Shown in pieces: positions 36,948 to 46,866 of a stretch of DNA of 64,000 nucleotides. The DNA is taken from NCBI RefSeq assembly GCF_900104095.1, contig NZ_FNJO01000008.1, forward strand, positions 124,001 through 188,000, read 5' to 3'. Each line of letters starts with the position of its first letter. Positions within the stretch are counted from its first letter, which is position 1. The notes below the pieces were generated by a model. That model saw nothing but the letters and a program-made list of their open reading frames with translations, searched no databases and was not told where the DNA came from. A program made the position numbers and the translations under genes. The DNA comes from Ralstonia sp. 25mfcol4.1 (GTDB taxonomy: Bacteria > Pseudomonadota > Gammaproteobacteria > Burkholderiales > Burkholderiaceae).

Positions 36948-38387
36948 TCAGGCCGCCACCGGAAGCGCCAGTTCGGCGCGCGCCCCGCCGCCCTCGCGAT
37001 TGGTCACGGCAACCGTTCCCCGGTGCAGGAGGGCTACCTCCCGCACCAGGCACAGGCCCAGACCGGTGCCGCGCTCGCGGCCATCGGGACGCGGCAGCGA
37101 ATAGAAGCGTTCGAACAGCCGTGGCATGGCATAGTCAGGAATGCCCGGCCCGCGATCGTCGATCCTGAGCACGATCTGCCCGGGCTCTGTCGCGCTCAAC
37201 AGCGATACGTCGATGGTGGAACCCGCCGGCGCGAAATCGAGCGCGTTTTCCAGCAGGTTGACGATGGCCTGGCGCAGCAGGAACACATCGCCAGCGACCG
37301 CCGGCACGGCGTCGGGCAGATGCCATCGCAGTTGCACGGCCCGTTGCCGTGCCTTTGGCTCCAGCGACTGCACGATCTGTCCGATTTCCGGCCCCAGCAT
37401 CACCGCCTCGGGCTTTTCCAGGTGCTGGCGCTGCTCCACTTCGGCCAGCGTCAGCAGCTTGCGGATCAGCAGGTCCAGCCGCTGAGCCTGGCCTCGGATA
37501 TTGCTGACAAATCGTTGACGGTCGGCGGCCGGCATGTCCTCCTGCAACAGCTCGGCCGCGCCGCCGATGGCCGCCAGCGGACTTTTCATTTCGTGCGTCA
37601 GCGTGTGGATGTAGTGCTCCACATACTGCTTGTCTTCGAGCCGCAGGCGCATGGTCTCCACGGCGCGCCCCAGGTCGGCAAGCTCGCTGGCGCCCCGTAG
37701 CGGCATCTCGGCACGCTCGCCGGCGGCCACCGCGCGGGCATAGCGTTGCAGCTTGCGCAGCCCGAACACCAGCCAGAGCGTACACAGCACGCCAATCGCG
37801 GCCGCGCCGCCAATCAGCAGCAGGCCATAGGTCAGGATCACGCCCTGGCTACGCGCGATAAACGGCGCCACCGCCTGGTTTGGCTTGGCCACGGTCAGCA
37901 CGCCGATAATGCGCGTGCCGTCGCGGATGGGTGCCGCCACATACATCACCGAGCTGCTTTCATCGGCAGGATCCGAGCGGGTACTGCGCGCGCCGTACTT
38001 GCCCTGCAGGGTCAGGTAGACGTCGTTCCAGCGCGAATAGTCGGCGCCCACCGCCTGGCCCGCCGTGTCGAAGCGCACGATGCCGCGGTCGTCGGTGATG
38101 TAGATGCGGTAGCCCACCGCGTCCTTGTGCATGCCCCACACGCTGGCATCCACCGGCTGCTGGCGCAACTGCGACAGCCGGCGGGCGAACGCCCCATCGG
38201 CCATCTGGCCGGTTTTCAGGTCGTCGGCGGCCAGCACGGCCAGCACATGGGCGGTATCGACCAGCGTATCCTCCATCGCCTGGCGCACCCCGGGCTTGAC
38301 CTCCTGGACGAACACCCGCAGCGTCAGGAACGCCGCCAGGCCAACCACCAGGAAGAAGCCGAAGAATATCCGCAGGCCGATGTGCAT
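36948..38387 (-). CDS. creC: Sensor histidine kinase CreC
   Basis: A 479-residue membrane kinase. Two membrane helices (about 6-28 and 183-207) enclose a periplasmic sensor domain; a HAMP-like linker leads to the phosphorylated His265 in LTHEMKSPLAAI, and the ATPase domain has the N box (NLLENALDFAPAG), the G1 box (DDRGPGIP) and GTGLGLCLV. It phosphorylates CreB. The signal is not known with certainty; in other bacteria it relates to carbon metabolism or peptidoglycan damage. It starts 15 bases after the creB stop. Confidence 0.94.
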   Translation of the reverse strand: MHIGLRIFFGFFLVVGLAAFLTLRVFVQEVKPGVRQAMEDTLVDTAHVLAVLAADDLKTGQMADGAFARRLSQLRQQPVDASVWGMHKDAVGYRIYITDDRGIVRFDTAGQAVGADYSRWNDVYLTLQGKYGARSTRSDPADESSSVMYVAAPIRDGTRIIGVLTVAKPNQAVAPFIARSQGVILTYGLLLIGGAAAIGVLCTLWLVFGLRKLQRYARAVAAGERAEMPLRGASELADLGRAVETMRLRLEDKQYVEHYIHTLTHEMKSPLAAIGGAAELLQEDMPAADRQRFVSNIRGQAQRLDLLIRKLLTLAEVEQRQHLEKPEAVMLGPEIGQIVQSLEPKARQRAVQLRWHLPDAVPAVAGDVFLLRQAIVNLLENALDFAPAGSTIDVSLLSATEPGQIVLRIDDRGPGIPDYAMPRLFERFYSLPRPDGRERGTGLGLCLVREVALLHRGTVAVTNREGGGARAELALPVAA

Positions 38388-38402
38388 GGACGGGGGGGCA
38401 AT

Positions 38403-39143
38403 TCAGACGTCGGGAGCCTGGAGCACGTACGCCGCTTCGAGCGAATAGCCCATCCCGCGATGGGTGCGGATCGGATCGCCTGCCGGGTCCACGTCGCGCA
38501 GCTTGGCGCGCAGGGTCTTGATATGGGTATCGACGGTGCGATCGACCGTGTCGAGCGCGTCGTGCCAGACCAGATCCATCAGTTGGGAACGCGCATAGAT
38601 GCGCCCCGGATGCTGCACCAGCAGGGCCAGCAGTCGGTATTCGTATCGCGTGAGATCCAGCCACTGGCCCCGGTAGGACACCCGCGCGCCTTCCGCATCG
38701 TGCCGGAAGCCGCTGGACCGCCCTGCCGTGCCTGCCACCGGCATGGTCGCCACCGCGGCTGCCGGCTCGGCCGGAGGCCGGGCGCGACGCAGGATCACGC
38801 GCACCCTGGCCGCCAGTTCCCGGGGCGAGAACGGCTTGACCACATAGTCATCGGCGCCAATCTCCAGCCCCACGATGCGGTCGATTTCCTCATGGCGCGC
38901 GGTCAGGAAGATCACAGGCACATCGGAAAACGTCCGCAGCGTGCGGCAGACCTCGAAGCCGTTGATGTCCGGTAGGCCAATGTCGAGCACGACAAGATCG
39001 GGCCGAGCCGCGCGCAATCGGGCCAGCGCGTCGCCGCCGAGCGTGCAATGCTCGGCCAGCATGCCGTCCGTCCGCAGCGCGTACAGGATGGTATCGGCGA
39101 TGGCGGATTCGTCTTCCACCACCAGGATTGACGGTCGTTTCAT
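38403..39143 (-). CDS. creB: Response regulator CreB (OmpR type)
   Basis: A 246-residue regulator with a receiver domain (residues 5-118, phosphorylated Asp54 in VVLDIGLP, acidic pair E10/D11, conserved Lys in VVKPFSP) and a winged-helix DNA-binding domain (about 145-235, TRYEYRLLALLVQHPG). A Pro/Ala-rich linker joins the two. Its expected binding site, repeated TTCAC every 11 bases, is found upstream at 39324-39350, suggesting autoregulation. No good ribosome site lies before the ATG, so translation may depend on the small ORF just upstream. Confidence 0.94.
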   Translation of the reverse strand: MKRPSILVVEDESAIADTILYALRTDGMLAEHCTLGGDALARLRAARPDLVVLDIGLPDINGFEVCRTLRTFSDVPVIFLTARHEEIDRIVGLEIGADDYVVKPFSPRELAARVRVILRRARPPAEPAAAVATMPVAGTAGRSSGFRHDAEGARVSYRGQWLDLTRYEYRLLALLVQHPGRIYARSQLMDLVWHDALDTVDRTVDTHIKTLRAKLRDVDPAGDPIRTHRGMGYSLEAAYVLQAPDV

Positions 39144-39173
39144 GGGCGGGCGCGGCAGGAGGGGCGGTGTGTA

Positions 39174-39275
39174 TTATCCGCCATCGCGCTGGGCAGTTGT
39201 CGATCTCGCTGGCACGCCCAGCAACTGGCGGAGCCGGCAGAGAAAAGCAGGGATGTCGATCTGGCGGCGGTGCAT
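39174..39275 (-). CDS. Putative 33-residue leader ORF of the cre operon
   Basis: A short ORF beginning MHRRQIDIPAFLCRLRQLLG and ending RDGG. It has a near-ideal ribosome site (GGAGGAG, seven bases before the ATG), which lies in the 12-base palindrome TCCTCCGGAGGA. It stops 30 bases before creB and starts 49 bases after the cre tag, so it should be the first ORF of the cre transcript. Basic, with one Cys. Whether the product matters or only its translation does cannot be told; it may also be a chance ORF. Confidence 0.45.
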   Translation of the reverse strand: MHRRQIDIPAFLCRLRQLLGVPARSTTAQRDGG

Positions 39276-39323
39276 GACTGGCTCCTCCGGAGGAAAATGG
39301 AGCAGCCAGTGTCGTGGCGGACC

Positions 39324-39350
39324 GTGAAGGGACGGTGAGGCGGGAGTGAA
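39324..39350 (-). promoter_or_regulatory. cre tag: triple 11-bp-spaced CreB-type site
   Basis: Read on the minus strand, TTCAC, CTCAC and TTCAC follow one another with exactly six bases between them. This equals the known cre/blr tag (TTCAC-N6-TTCAC) with an additional middle repeat. It lies 181 bases upstream of creB and 49 upstream of the leader ORF. Just beyond it (39373-39413) GGTCACC-type units recur at about 12-base spacing. Confidence 0.75.
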
Positions 39351-39467
39351 GCGGTCGCCAGCACCGTTATGGGTCACCAAAGCGGTTACCAAAGCGACCA
39401 CCAAGCGGTCACCGGCCGGTCGGCATCGGGCGAACGTGGCCGGCCAAGCTCGCCGCGTGCATTTTTG

Positions 39468-39896
39468 TCAGGCCATTTCACAAGCTGCTTCGCCAGCCAG
39501 CGCGATTTCGGGCGCTTCGGCCACCGGGCTATTCGCCATCGCGCTGTCACCGTCGCAAACCATGTCGCCCAGACCGATGACGATCGTGATATTCGGTGTC
39601 CAGTTCTGGCGGTCGGTGCTGACTTCGGCAAACGTGGTCACCGTCGCGGTGTAGCCCTGCGCCCGGAGGTCGTCGGCCAGCCGGTGGGCGCGCGGTTCCA
39701 GCGCGGCCTGCGGATTCTCTTCGTTGATGTCGAGCACCAGTGTGGTCTCGAATTCTTCCTTGCCCTTCTGGATCGCCGTTTGCATGGCCTTGAGCTGCTT
39801 GTTCGCGAGCGCGACAAGCTTGCTGTACCGGGATTCTTCCTGACTGGCGCGCAGGGCCTTGGCGGCGTTGATGATTTCGGTGCGATCCACGAACAT
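39468..39896 (-). CDS. Uncharacterised 142-residue protein, probably SOS-regulated
   Basis: I do not recognise this protein. The N-terminal 45 residues are predicted helical (AAKALRASQEESRYSKLVALANKQLKA in two pieces, with charged coiled-coil character). A beta/alpha part with FETTLVLDIN, ATVTTFAEVS and NITIVIGLGDM follows, then an acidic Ala-rich tail that includes two Cys. There is no signal peptide. It is a single gene: the ettA terminator at 40104-40137 insulates it upstream, and a perfect LexA box with overlapping promoter lies 88 bases before the ATG at 39896. The frame is open to 40100 but the earlier part has no start with a ribosome site. Confidence 0.75.
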   Translation of the reverse strand: MFVDRTEIINAAKALRASQEESRYSKLVALANKQLKAMQTAIQKGKEEFETTLVLDINEENPQAALEPRAHRLADDLRAQGYTATVTTFAEVSTDRQNWTPNITIVIGLGDMVCDGDSAMANSPVAEAPEIALAGEAACEMA

Positions 39897-39983
39897 GATT
39901 GCCTTTCGAGGTGAAGGGATAGAAAGCGCGGGCGTCGCACGGCGTTGCCTGCAGGAAGCGGCGTTTCCGGGATGCGACGACAA

Positions 39984-39999
39984 CTGTATAAATATACAG
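39984..39999. promoter_or_regulatory. LexA (SOS) box
   Basis: CTGTATAAATATACAG fits the LexA consensus CTGT-N8-ACAG exactly, with the flanking bases extending the palindrome to ACTG...CAGT (18 bases). On the minus strand it overlaps a promoter: TTGCTG at 40015-40020, 18 bases, then TATATT. Binding of LexA would block that promoter, which reads into the uncharacterised gene at 39468-39896. Confidence 0.85.
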
Positions 40000-40103
40000 T
40001 GCCCGCCAGCTAACCAGCAAGACGTAACGAGAGAAAATTCCTGCTGGCTCGACACGGCATGAAATCTGGCTTCCCGCCTTTCGACTGTCGCCCAAGCCAT
40101 GAA

Positions 40104-40137
40104 AAAAGCCGGCGCGCCTGATGGCGGGCCGGCTTTT
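40104..40137 (-). terminator. Rho-independent terminator after the ABC-F gene
   Basis: AAAAGCCGGC at 40104-40113 pairs with GCCGGCTTTT at 40128-40137, with inner pairing of CGCC and GGCG. On the minus strand the stem is followed by six T residues. It lies 36 bases after the ABC-F stop. It also has a T run in the + direction. Confidence 0.9.
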
Positions 40138-40172
40138 CTGGCGAAATGGCGATGCGGCGATGCCGCCCGAAA

Positions 40173-41795
40173 TTACGCCTCGATGCCTTGCGACTGCAGG
40201 TACTCGTCGTACGTACCCAGGTAGTCGGTGATCGTACCGTCGGAGCGCACCTCGATCACACGCGTGGCCAGGCCGTTGATCAGTTCGCGGTCGTGTGACA
40301 CGAAGATCAGCGTGCCCGTGAACTTGTCCAGCGCGATCTGCAGCGACTCGATCGACTCCATGTCCATGTGGTTGGTCGGCTCGTCCATGGCCAGCACGTT
40401 GTGGCGGCCCAGCATCAGCTTGCCCCAGATCATGCGGCCCTTCTCGCCACCGGACAGCACCTTGACGTTCTTCTTGATGTCGTCGGCCGAGAACAGCAGG
40501 CGGCCCAGCGTGCCGCGCAGCGACTGGTCGTCGTCGCCGGCCTGGGTCCACTGGCTCATCCAGTCCATCACGGTCACGTCGTTCGGGAATTCCTCGTACG
40601 TGTCCTGCGGCATGTAGCCCACGTTGGCGTTCTCGGCCCACTTGACCGTGCCACGATCCACTTCCACGCCGCGCTGCACGCCGGTTTCCACGACGTTGTT
40701 CAGCAGGCTGCGCAGCAGCGTGGTCTTGCCCGCGCCGTTCTCGCCGATGATGGCCACCCGCTCGCCGGCCTGGACGGCCATCGACAGGTTGTTGATGATC
40801 TTGCGGTCGTACGTCTTGGTGATGTCCTCGACTTCCACGGCCAGGTTGTGCAGCTTCTTCTCGAACTCGAAGCGCACGAACGGGTTCTGGCGCGACGACG
40901 GCTTGATGTCCTCGACCTTGATCTTTTCGATCTGCTTCGCGCGCGACGTGGCCTGGCGGGCCTTCGACTTGTTGGCCGAGAAGCGGCGCACGAAATCCTG
41001 CAGCTCGGTGATGCGTTCCTTGGCGCGCGCATTGGCGGCCACCTGGCGCTCGCGCGCCTGCATCGACGCCTGCATGTAGTCGTCGTAGTTGCCCGGGTAG
41101 ACCTTCAGCGTGCCGTAGTCCATGTCGGCCATGTGCGTGCACACCGAGTTCAGGAAGTGGCGATCGTGCGAAATGATGATCATGGTGGAGTTGCGCTCGT
41201 TGAGCACGTCTTCCAGCCAGCGGATCGTGTTGATGTCCAGGTTGTTGGTCGGTTCGTCCAGCAGCAGGACATCGGGGTTCGAGAACAGCGCCTGGGCCAG
41301 CAGCACGCGCAGCTTCCAGCCCGGGGCGATGTCGCTCATCGGGCCCTGGTGCTGGTCGGTCGGGATACCCACACCCAGCAGCAGTTCGCCGGCGCGCGCC
41401 TCGGCCGTGTAGCCGTCGTACTCGGCGTACTTGGCTTCCAGTTCGGCGGCGCGCATGTAGTCTTCGTCGGTGGCCTCGGGGTCGGCGTAGATCGCGTCGC
41501 GCTCGCTGGCGGCGGCCCACATTTCCACGTGGCCCATCATCACCACGTCGAGCACGCGGTTGTCTTCATACGCGAACTGGTCCTGGCGCAGCTTGCCCAG
41601 GCGGATGCCCGGTTCCAGCATGACGGTGCCCGCCGACGGCTCAAGGTCGCCGCCCAGGATCTTCATGAAGGTGGACTTGCCGCAACCGTTCGCGCCAATC
41701 AGGCCGTAGCGGTTGCCCTCGCCGAACTTGACCGAGATGTTCTCGAACAACGGCTTGGGGCCGAACTGCATGGTGATGTTTGCGGTAGAAAGCAC
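40173..41795 (-). CDS. ABC-F family ribosome-associated ATPase (YbiT-like)
   Basis: A 540-residue soluble protein with two ATP-binding cassettes and no membrane part. Walker A motifs are GANGCGKST (residues 34-42) and GENGAGKTT (second half); Walker B is [11 protein letters not shown] and MDEPTNHMD, and the second LSGGEKGR signature is present. The charged linker between the cassettes ([19 protein letters not shown]) contacts tRNA in ABC-F translation factors. Length and linker suit YbiT or Uup-like members. The start is a GTG at 41795 with AAGG upstream; no suitable ATG exists. Own promoter region of 196 bases and own terminator. Confidence 0.92.
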   Translation of the reverse strand: MLSTANITMQFGPKPLFENISVKFGEGNRYGLIGANGCGKSTFMKILGGDLEPSAGTVMLEPGIRLGKLRQDQFAYEDNRVLDVVMMGHVEMWAAASERDAIYADPEATDEDYMRAAELEAKYAEYDGYTAEARAGELLLGVGIPTDQHQGPMSDIAPGWKLRVLLAQALFSNPDVLLLDEPTNNLDINTIRWLEDVLNERNSTMIIISHDRHFLNSVCTHMADMDYGTLKVYPGNYDDYMQASMQARERQVAANARAKERITELQDFVRRFSANKSKARQATSRAKQIEKIKVEDIKPSSRQNPFVRFEFEKKLHNLAVEVEDITKTYDRKIINNLSMAVQAGERVAIIGENGAGKTTLLRSLLNNVVETGVQRGVEVDRGTVKWAENANVGYMPQDTYEEFPNDVTVMDWMSQWTQAGDDDQSLRGTLGRLLFSADDIKKNVKVLSGGEKGRMIWGKLMLGRHNVLAMDEPTNHMDMESIESLQIALDKFTGTLIFVSHDRELINGLATRVIEVRSDGTITDYLGTYDEYLQSQGIEA

Positions 41796-41991
41796 GTCTG
41801 AACCTTGTCTGGAATGTGGGAGTGCCCTGCGGGCACCACCTGCTGGCAGCCGGATTCTGGCGGCACGCACCCGATCGGCGTGCCCGGCGCAGCGAAAATG
41901 AGGAGATAACCCGTGATTTTACCACTTACGGGGGGCATTCGTCAGCCATTGGCCACGGGCGCGATATCGAACGGCCGTGGCCTGACCGTTG

Positions 41992-42912
41992 TTACAGCGT
42001 CGGGTATCCCGTCAGTGCCAGGCTGAAGCCGTCGCCACGGGCTTCCAGCCGTGCCTGGGCGCCCACCGGCAGCGTCAGCTTGCGCGGGCAGTGGCCGAAT
42101 GGCAGCCCGGTCAGCACGGGGATATCGAGTTGTTCGCGCAGATAGTCGAATACGGCATCCATGTTGTAGCCGTTGTCGTAATCGGTGGTGCGGTAGTTCG
42201 AGAAATCGCCCAGCACGATGGCCTGCTGCCCCGCCAGCGTGCCAGCCTGCAGCAGCTGCAGCAGCATGCGCTCCACGCGGTACGGCGGCTCGTTGATGTC
42301 CTCGAGGAACAGGATGCCGCCCGGCACCTTTGGCATGTAGGGCGTGCCCAGCAGGCTGCACAGCATCGCCAGGTTGCCGCCCCACAGCGTGCCCTCCGCC
42401 GTAGCTGCCGTCACCACCTGCGGCGCGGCCACCTCGATCTTGCATGCCGGATCGCGCAGGATGGCCTCGAAGTGTTGCCACATGAACGGATTGACGTGCT
42501 CCTCGCCAAAATCGGCCAGCAGCATCGGGCCGGCAAAGGTGACGCCACCGGTGGCGGCCAGGTAGGCCAACTGGAAGGCCGTGAAATCACTATGGCCGAC
42601 GATGGGCGTGCCGCTGGCGCGGGCCTGCTCGGCAATGCGCGCAAAATCGATCTTGCCGAGCAGCCGCGCCAGGCCGTAACCGCCGCGGACCGCCAGTGTC
42701 AGTTCTCCGGGCGCGCCGGTGCCGATGGCGTGCAGGTCGGCCAGCCGTTCGGCATCGGTACCCCCAAAGCGCAGGTAACGCCGCGCGAGGATATCGGGAT
42801 TCTTGACGTGGTACCCGTGGTGCTTGAGCCACGCGCAGCCGCGCGCGGCAATGGCGACGTCGTGCGGGTAGCCGGATGAGGCGATCAGTCGGACTTCGAT
42901 GGGTTGGCGCAT
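41992..42912 (-). CDS. ldcA: Muramoyltetrapeptide (LD-)carboxypeptidase
   Basis: A 306-residue peptidase of family S66 that removes the terminal D-Ala from cytoplasmic murein tetrapeptides during peptidoglycan recycling. The probable triad is Ser108 (GHSDFTAF), Glu204 (FLEDINEPP) and His274 (FGHC), in the order and spacing of LdcA. The ATG at 42912 gives the normal family start; a GTG at 42957 next to the tadA stop is possible. Last gene of the run queE-queD-tadA-ldcA. Confidence 0.92.
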   Translation of the reverse strand: MRQPIEVRLIASSGYPHDVAIAARGCAWLKHHGYHVKNPDILARRYLRFGGTDAERLADLHAIGTGAPGELTLAVRGGYGLARLLGKIDFARIAEQARASGTPIVGHSDFTAFQLAYLAATGGVTFAGPMLLADFGEEHVNPFMWQHFEAILRDPACKIEVAAPQVVTAATAEGTLWGGNLAMLCSLLGTPYMPKVPGGILFLEDINEPPYRVERMLLQLLQAGTLAGQQAIVLGDFSNYRTTDYDNGYNMDAVFDYLREQLDIPVLTGLPFGHCPRKLTLPVGAQARLEARGDGFSLALTGYPTL

Positions 42913-42957
42913 GCTTCGGATGTTGAGGGTACGACGCTCGGAAGCAGGAATTCTCAC

Positions 42958-44026
<1,069 letters not shown>

Positions 44027-44029
44027 GTG

Positions 44030-44665
44030 TCAGCGAATGCCCAGCAGCTTGTGGGTCTGCAGCGACAGGCGCCAGCGTGGATGACGCTGGCAGAAGTCGA
44101 CCGCGGCGGCCGTATTCTGCCGGGCCAGCGGGCCATCCATGGCCTGCACCAGGAAATAGCGGAAATCCAGTTGCTCGTATGCCGCGAAGTCCTGACCCGC
44201 CTGCGGCATCACCACCTTCAGCTCGTCGCCCTTCTTCACGACCAGTTCCGAACCCATCTTGGGGCTCACGCAAACCCAGTCGATGCCCGCGGGCACTTCG
44301 ATCGTGCCATTGGTCTCGATGGCGATCTCGAAGCCCTGCGCGTGCAGCGCGTCGATCAGTGGCGCGTCGAGTTGCAGCAGCGGCTCGCCGCCCGTGCAGA
44401 CCACCAGCGGCGTGCCGCCGGCGCCCTGCGGCCATTCCGATGCCACCACGGCCGCCAGCTCATCGGCCGTCTTGTACTTGCCGCCACGCGTGCCGTCCGT
44501 GCCCACGAAATCGGTATCGCAGAACTGGCACACGGCGCGGGCGCGATCTTCCTCGCGGCCGGTCCACAGGTTGCAACCCGAGAATCGGCAGAACACCGCC
44601 GCACGGCCGGCGTTGGCGCCCTCGCCCTGCAGCGTATAGAAGATTTCCTTGACGGCGTATGTCAT
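44030..44665 (-). CDS. queE: 7-Carboxy-7-deazaguanine synthase QueE (radical SAM)
   Basis: A 211-residue radical-SAM enzyme that contracts the 6-carboxypterin ring to 7-carboxy-7-deazaguanine, next after QueD. The cluster motif is Cys31-x14-Cys46-x2-Cys49, the unusual spacing known from the Burkholderia enzyme rather than the standard CX3CX2C. TGGEPLLQ and the ETNG segment bind SAM. It is the first gene of the operon; queC and queF are not in the window. I looked for a preQ1 riboswitch in the 257 bases upstream and saw none. Confidence 0.94.
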   Translation of the reverse strand: MTYAVKEIFYTLQGEGANAGRAAVFCRFSGCNLWTGREEDRARAVCQFCDTDFVGTDGTRGGKYKTADELAAVVASEWPQGAGGTPLVVCTGGEPLLQLDAPLIDALHAQGFEIAIETNGTIEVPAGIDWVCVSPKMGSELVVKKGDELKVVMPQAGQDFAAYEQLDFRYFLVQAMDGPLARQNTAAAVDFCQRHPRWRLSLQTHKLLGIR

Positions 44666-44922
44666 GCGTATGCGACGGTTGTGGTGCGTGGGGAGTTCCT
44701 GCTCAAAAATTAGGCAATAGCCGAGGCGCGAGCAACCGGCAATTGTATCAAGAACCTAGGGTTTCTGCTAAGTCCATCGCAATCGGCCGCATTAGCGCCT
44801 GCCTTGCGGGCACCCGCAACCTTTTCTTGATTTCAGATCAAATATCTTCTGTCGATCGGCGGCTTTTTCGGCAAGAAAGGCGCTGGCACACTGCGCTCCA
44901 ACCTTGAATACCGGAGCTTGCC

Positions 44923-46131
44923 ATGCCCATTGCCCTTCTGGCGCTGACCATCAGTGCCTTTGCCATCGGAACCACCGAATTCGTGATCGTCGGACTGATT
45001 CCGACCATCGCCGCCGACCTGCACATCAGCGTGCCGTCGGCGGGCCTCCTGGTCAGCCTCTATGCGCTGGGCGTGGCCGTGGGCGCCCCGGTGCTGACCG
45101 CGCTGACCGGCCGCCTGCCGCGCAAGGCGCTGCTGCTGTCGCTGATGGCGCTGTTCACCGCCGGCAACCTGCTGGCCTGGCAGGCGCCGAGCTACGGATC
45201 GCTGGTGGCCGCGCGGGTGCTGACCGGCCTGGCGCACGGCGTGTTCTTTTCGATCGGATCGACCATCGCCACCAGCCTGGTACCGCGCGAAAAGGCCGCC
45301 AGCGCCATTGCCATCATGTTTACGGGCCTGACTGTCGCGCTGGTCACCGGCGTGCCGCTCGGTACGTTCATCGGGCAGCACTTCGGATGGCGCGAGACCT
45401 TCCTGGCGGTTTCCGCGCTTGGCGTGATCGCGTTCGTCGGCAGCCTGCTGTTCGTACCGTCGACGATCCGCCATGCCGCGCCGGCGTCGCTGCTGCAACA
45501 GGCACGGGTTCTGGCCGAGCCGCGCCTGTTGCTGGTCTATGCCAAGACGGCCATCGGCTATGGCGGATCGTTTATCCCGTTCACGTTCCTGGCGTCGATC
45601 CTGCAGGATGTGTCGGGCTTCAGTGCCGGCGCCGTGGGGCTGGTGATGCTGGTGTACGGCGTCTCCGTCGCCATCGGCAATATCTGGGGGGGCCGCCTGG
45701 CCGACCGTCATGGTCCGATTGCGGCGCTCCGCATCGTATTTCTGCTATTGGCCGCCGTGCTGTTCGTACTGACCTTCACCGCGCCGCATCGGTGGCTGGT
45801 ACTGGTCACGGTACTGGTCTGGGGCGGGGTCGCCTTCGGCAACGTACCCGGATTGCAGGTCTACGTGGTCAAGCAGGCGGAACACCACACGCCGCAGGCC
45901 GTGGATGTGGCGTCGGGACTCAATATCGCCGCCTTCAACCTGGGCATTGCCGGTGCGGCATGGGCGGGCGGGCTGGTCGTCGAGCATTTCGGCCTGATGC
46001 ATACGCCGTGGATCGGCGCGCTGGTGGTGCTGGTGGCCTGGGCCCTGACCGAGCTGAGCGGCCGGCTCGACCGCGCCGCAGGCATCGACGTGCGCGCCGG
46101 CGGCATGCCTGCCGGGGCCCTGCAGCACTGA
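44923..46131 (+). CDS. MFS exporter, DHA1 family (AraJ/YdhP-like)
   Basis: A 402-residue, 12-helix major-facilitator transporter. The start FAIGTTEFVIVGLIPTIAADL is the hallmark of the AraJ/YdhP/PbuE-type drug or sugar exporters, and motif A-like GRLPRKALLL follows helix two. The substrate is not predictable. GGAG lies upstream of the ATG. It is a single gene, ended by a strong terminator at 46171-46197. Inner membrane. Confidence 0.9.
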   Translation: MPIALLALTISAFAIGTTEFVIVGLIPTIAADLHISVPSAGLLVSLYALGVAVGAPVLTALTGRLPRKALLLSLMALFTAGNLLAWQAPSYGSLVAARVLTGLAHGVFFSIGSTIATSLVPREKAASAIAIMFTGLTVALVTGVPLGTFIGQHFGWRETFLAVSALGVIAFVGSLLFVPSTIRHAAPASLLQQARVLAEPRLLLVYAKTAIGYGGSFIPFTFLASILQDVSGFSAGAVGLVMLVYGVSVAIGNIWGGRLADRHGPIAALRIVFLLLAAVLFVLTFTAPHRWLVLVTVLVWGGVAFGNVPGLQVYVVKQAEHHTPQAVDVASGLNIAAFNLGIAGAAWAGGLVVEHFGLMHTPWIGALVVLVAWALTELSGRLDRAAGIDVRAGGMPAGALQH

Positions 46132-46170
46132 CTCGGCCGTCGCGATGCGACAGCATCCGCATCCAAAGCA

Positions 46171-46197
46171 AAACGGGCCTCGCGGGCCCGTTTTTTT
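46171..46197. terminator. Terminator after the DHA1 exporter gene
   Basis: AAACGGGCC and GGCCCGTTT form the stem with a short loop, followed by seven T residues on the + strand. It stands between the exporter gene and the convergent DUF1993 gene and could serve both. Confidence 0.9.
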
Positions 46198-46211
46198 CAT
46201 GGCATTGCCGT

Positions 46212-46721
46212 TTAGCGCGGCGCGCCCAGGAAATCCGTTTTGCCGATCTGCACGCCCTTGTGACGCAGGAGGTCGTAGGCCGTGGTCACATGGAAGTAGA
46301 AATTCGGCAGCGCAAAACCGAGCGTGTAGCTCTTGCCATCGAACGTTGCCGGGCCGTTGCGCAACTTCAGCTCCACCACGCGCGTTTCGCTGCCTTCAAG
46401 CTGCTCGGGGCGGATCGACTTCAGGAAGCCCACCGTCTTGGCGATACGCTCCTGCAGTTCGGGGAATGTGGTCTCGTTGTCCGGATACGACGGGATGTCG
46501 ATTCCTGCCAGCCGTGCCGCGCAGCCCTTTGCCGAGTCGCTGGCCCGTTGCACCTGCGCGGGCAGCGCGTCCATGTCGGCAATCAGACGCGTCTGAAGCA
46601 ATTCGGCGGCGTCCATGCCCTGCGCCCGCGCGTGGGCCGCGCCTTTTTCGAGGATGGCGGACAGGTTCGTCAGGGCCCGGATAAACACCGGGATCGATAC
46701 GTCGTACATCGAGAGGGCCAT
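46212..46721 (-). CDS. DUF1993 protein
   Basis: A 169-residue helical protein of the DUF1993 family (a DinB-like four-helix bundle). MALSMYDVSIPVFIRALTNL at the start and NFYFHVTTAYDLLRH near the end are typical and contain possible metal-binding His residues. AAGGAG precedes the ATG at 46721, so the longer frame to 47102 is rejected. Function unknown. It is convergent with the DHA1 exporter. Confidence 0.87.
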   Translation of the reverse strand: MALSMYDVSIPVFIRALTNLSAILEKGAAHARAQGMDAAELLQTRLIADMDALPAQVQRASDSAKGCAARLAGIDIPSYPDNETTFPELQERIAKTVGFLKSIRPEQLEGSETRVVELKLRNGPATFDGKSYTLGFALPNFYFHVTTAYDLLRHKGVQIGKTDFLGAPR

Positions 46722-46866
46722 GGGGGGCTCCTTGGATGGGTCGTGGGATGTTCTGGATCGGCGTGCATGTGCGTGGTCCGGCGGCGCGTGGCGCCCGGTG
46801 TACTGCGGGCTGGCGCCTGCCGGTGTCGCAGGCGAGAGCATAGACCGGAACCGCCGGATCTGCTGG

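Noticed and set aside
44666..44922. preQ1 riboswitch upstream of queE
   Set aside because: Looked for the class I hairpin and A-rich tail on the minus strand. There is no matching stem or conserved tail, only an ordinary intergenic region shared with a divergent exporter gene.
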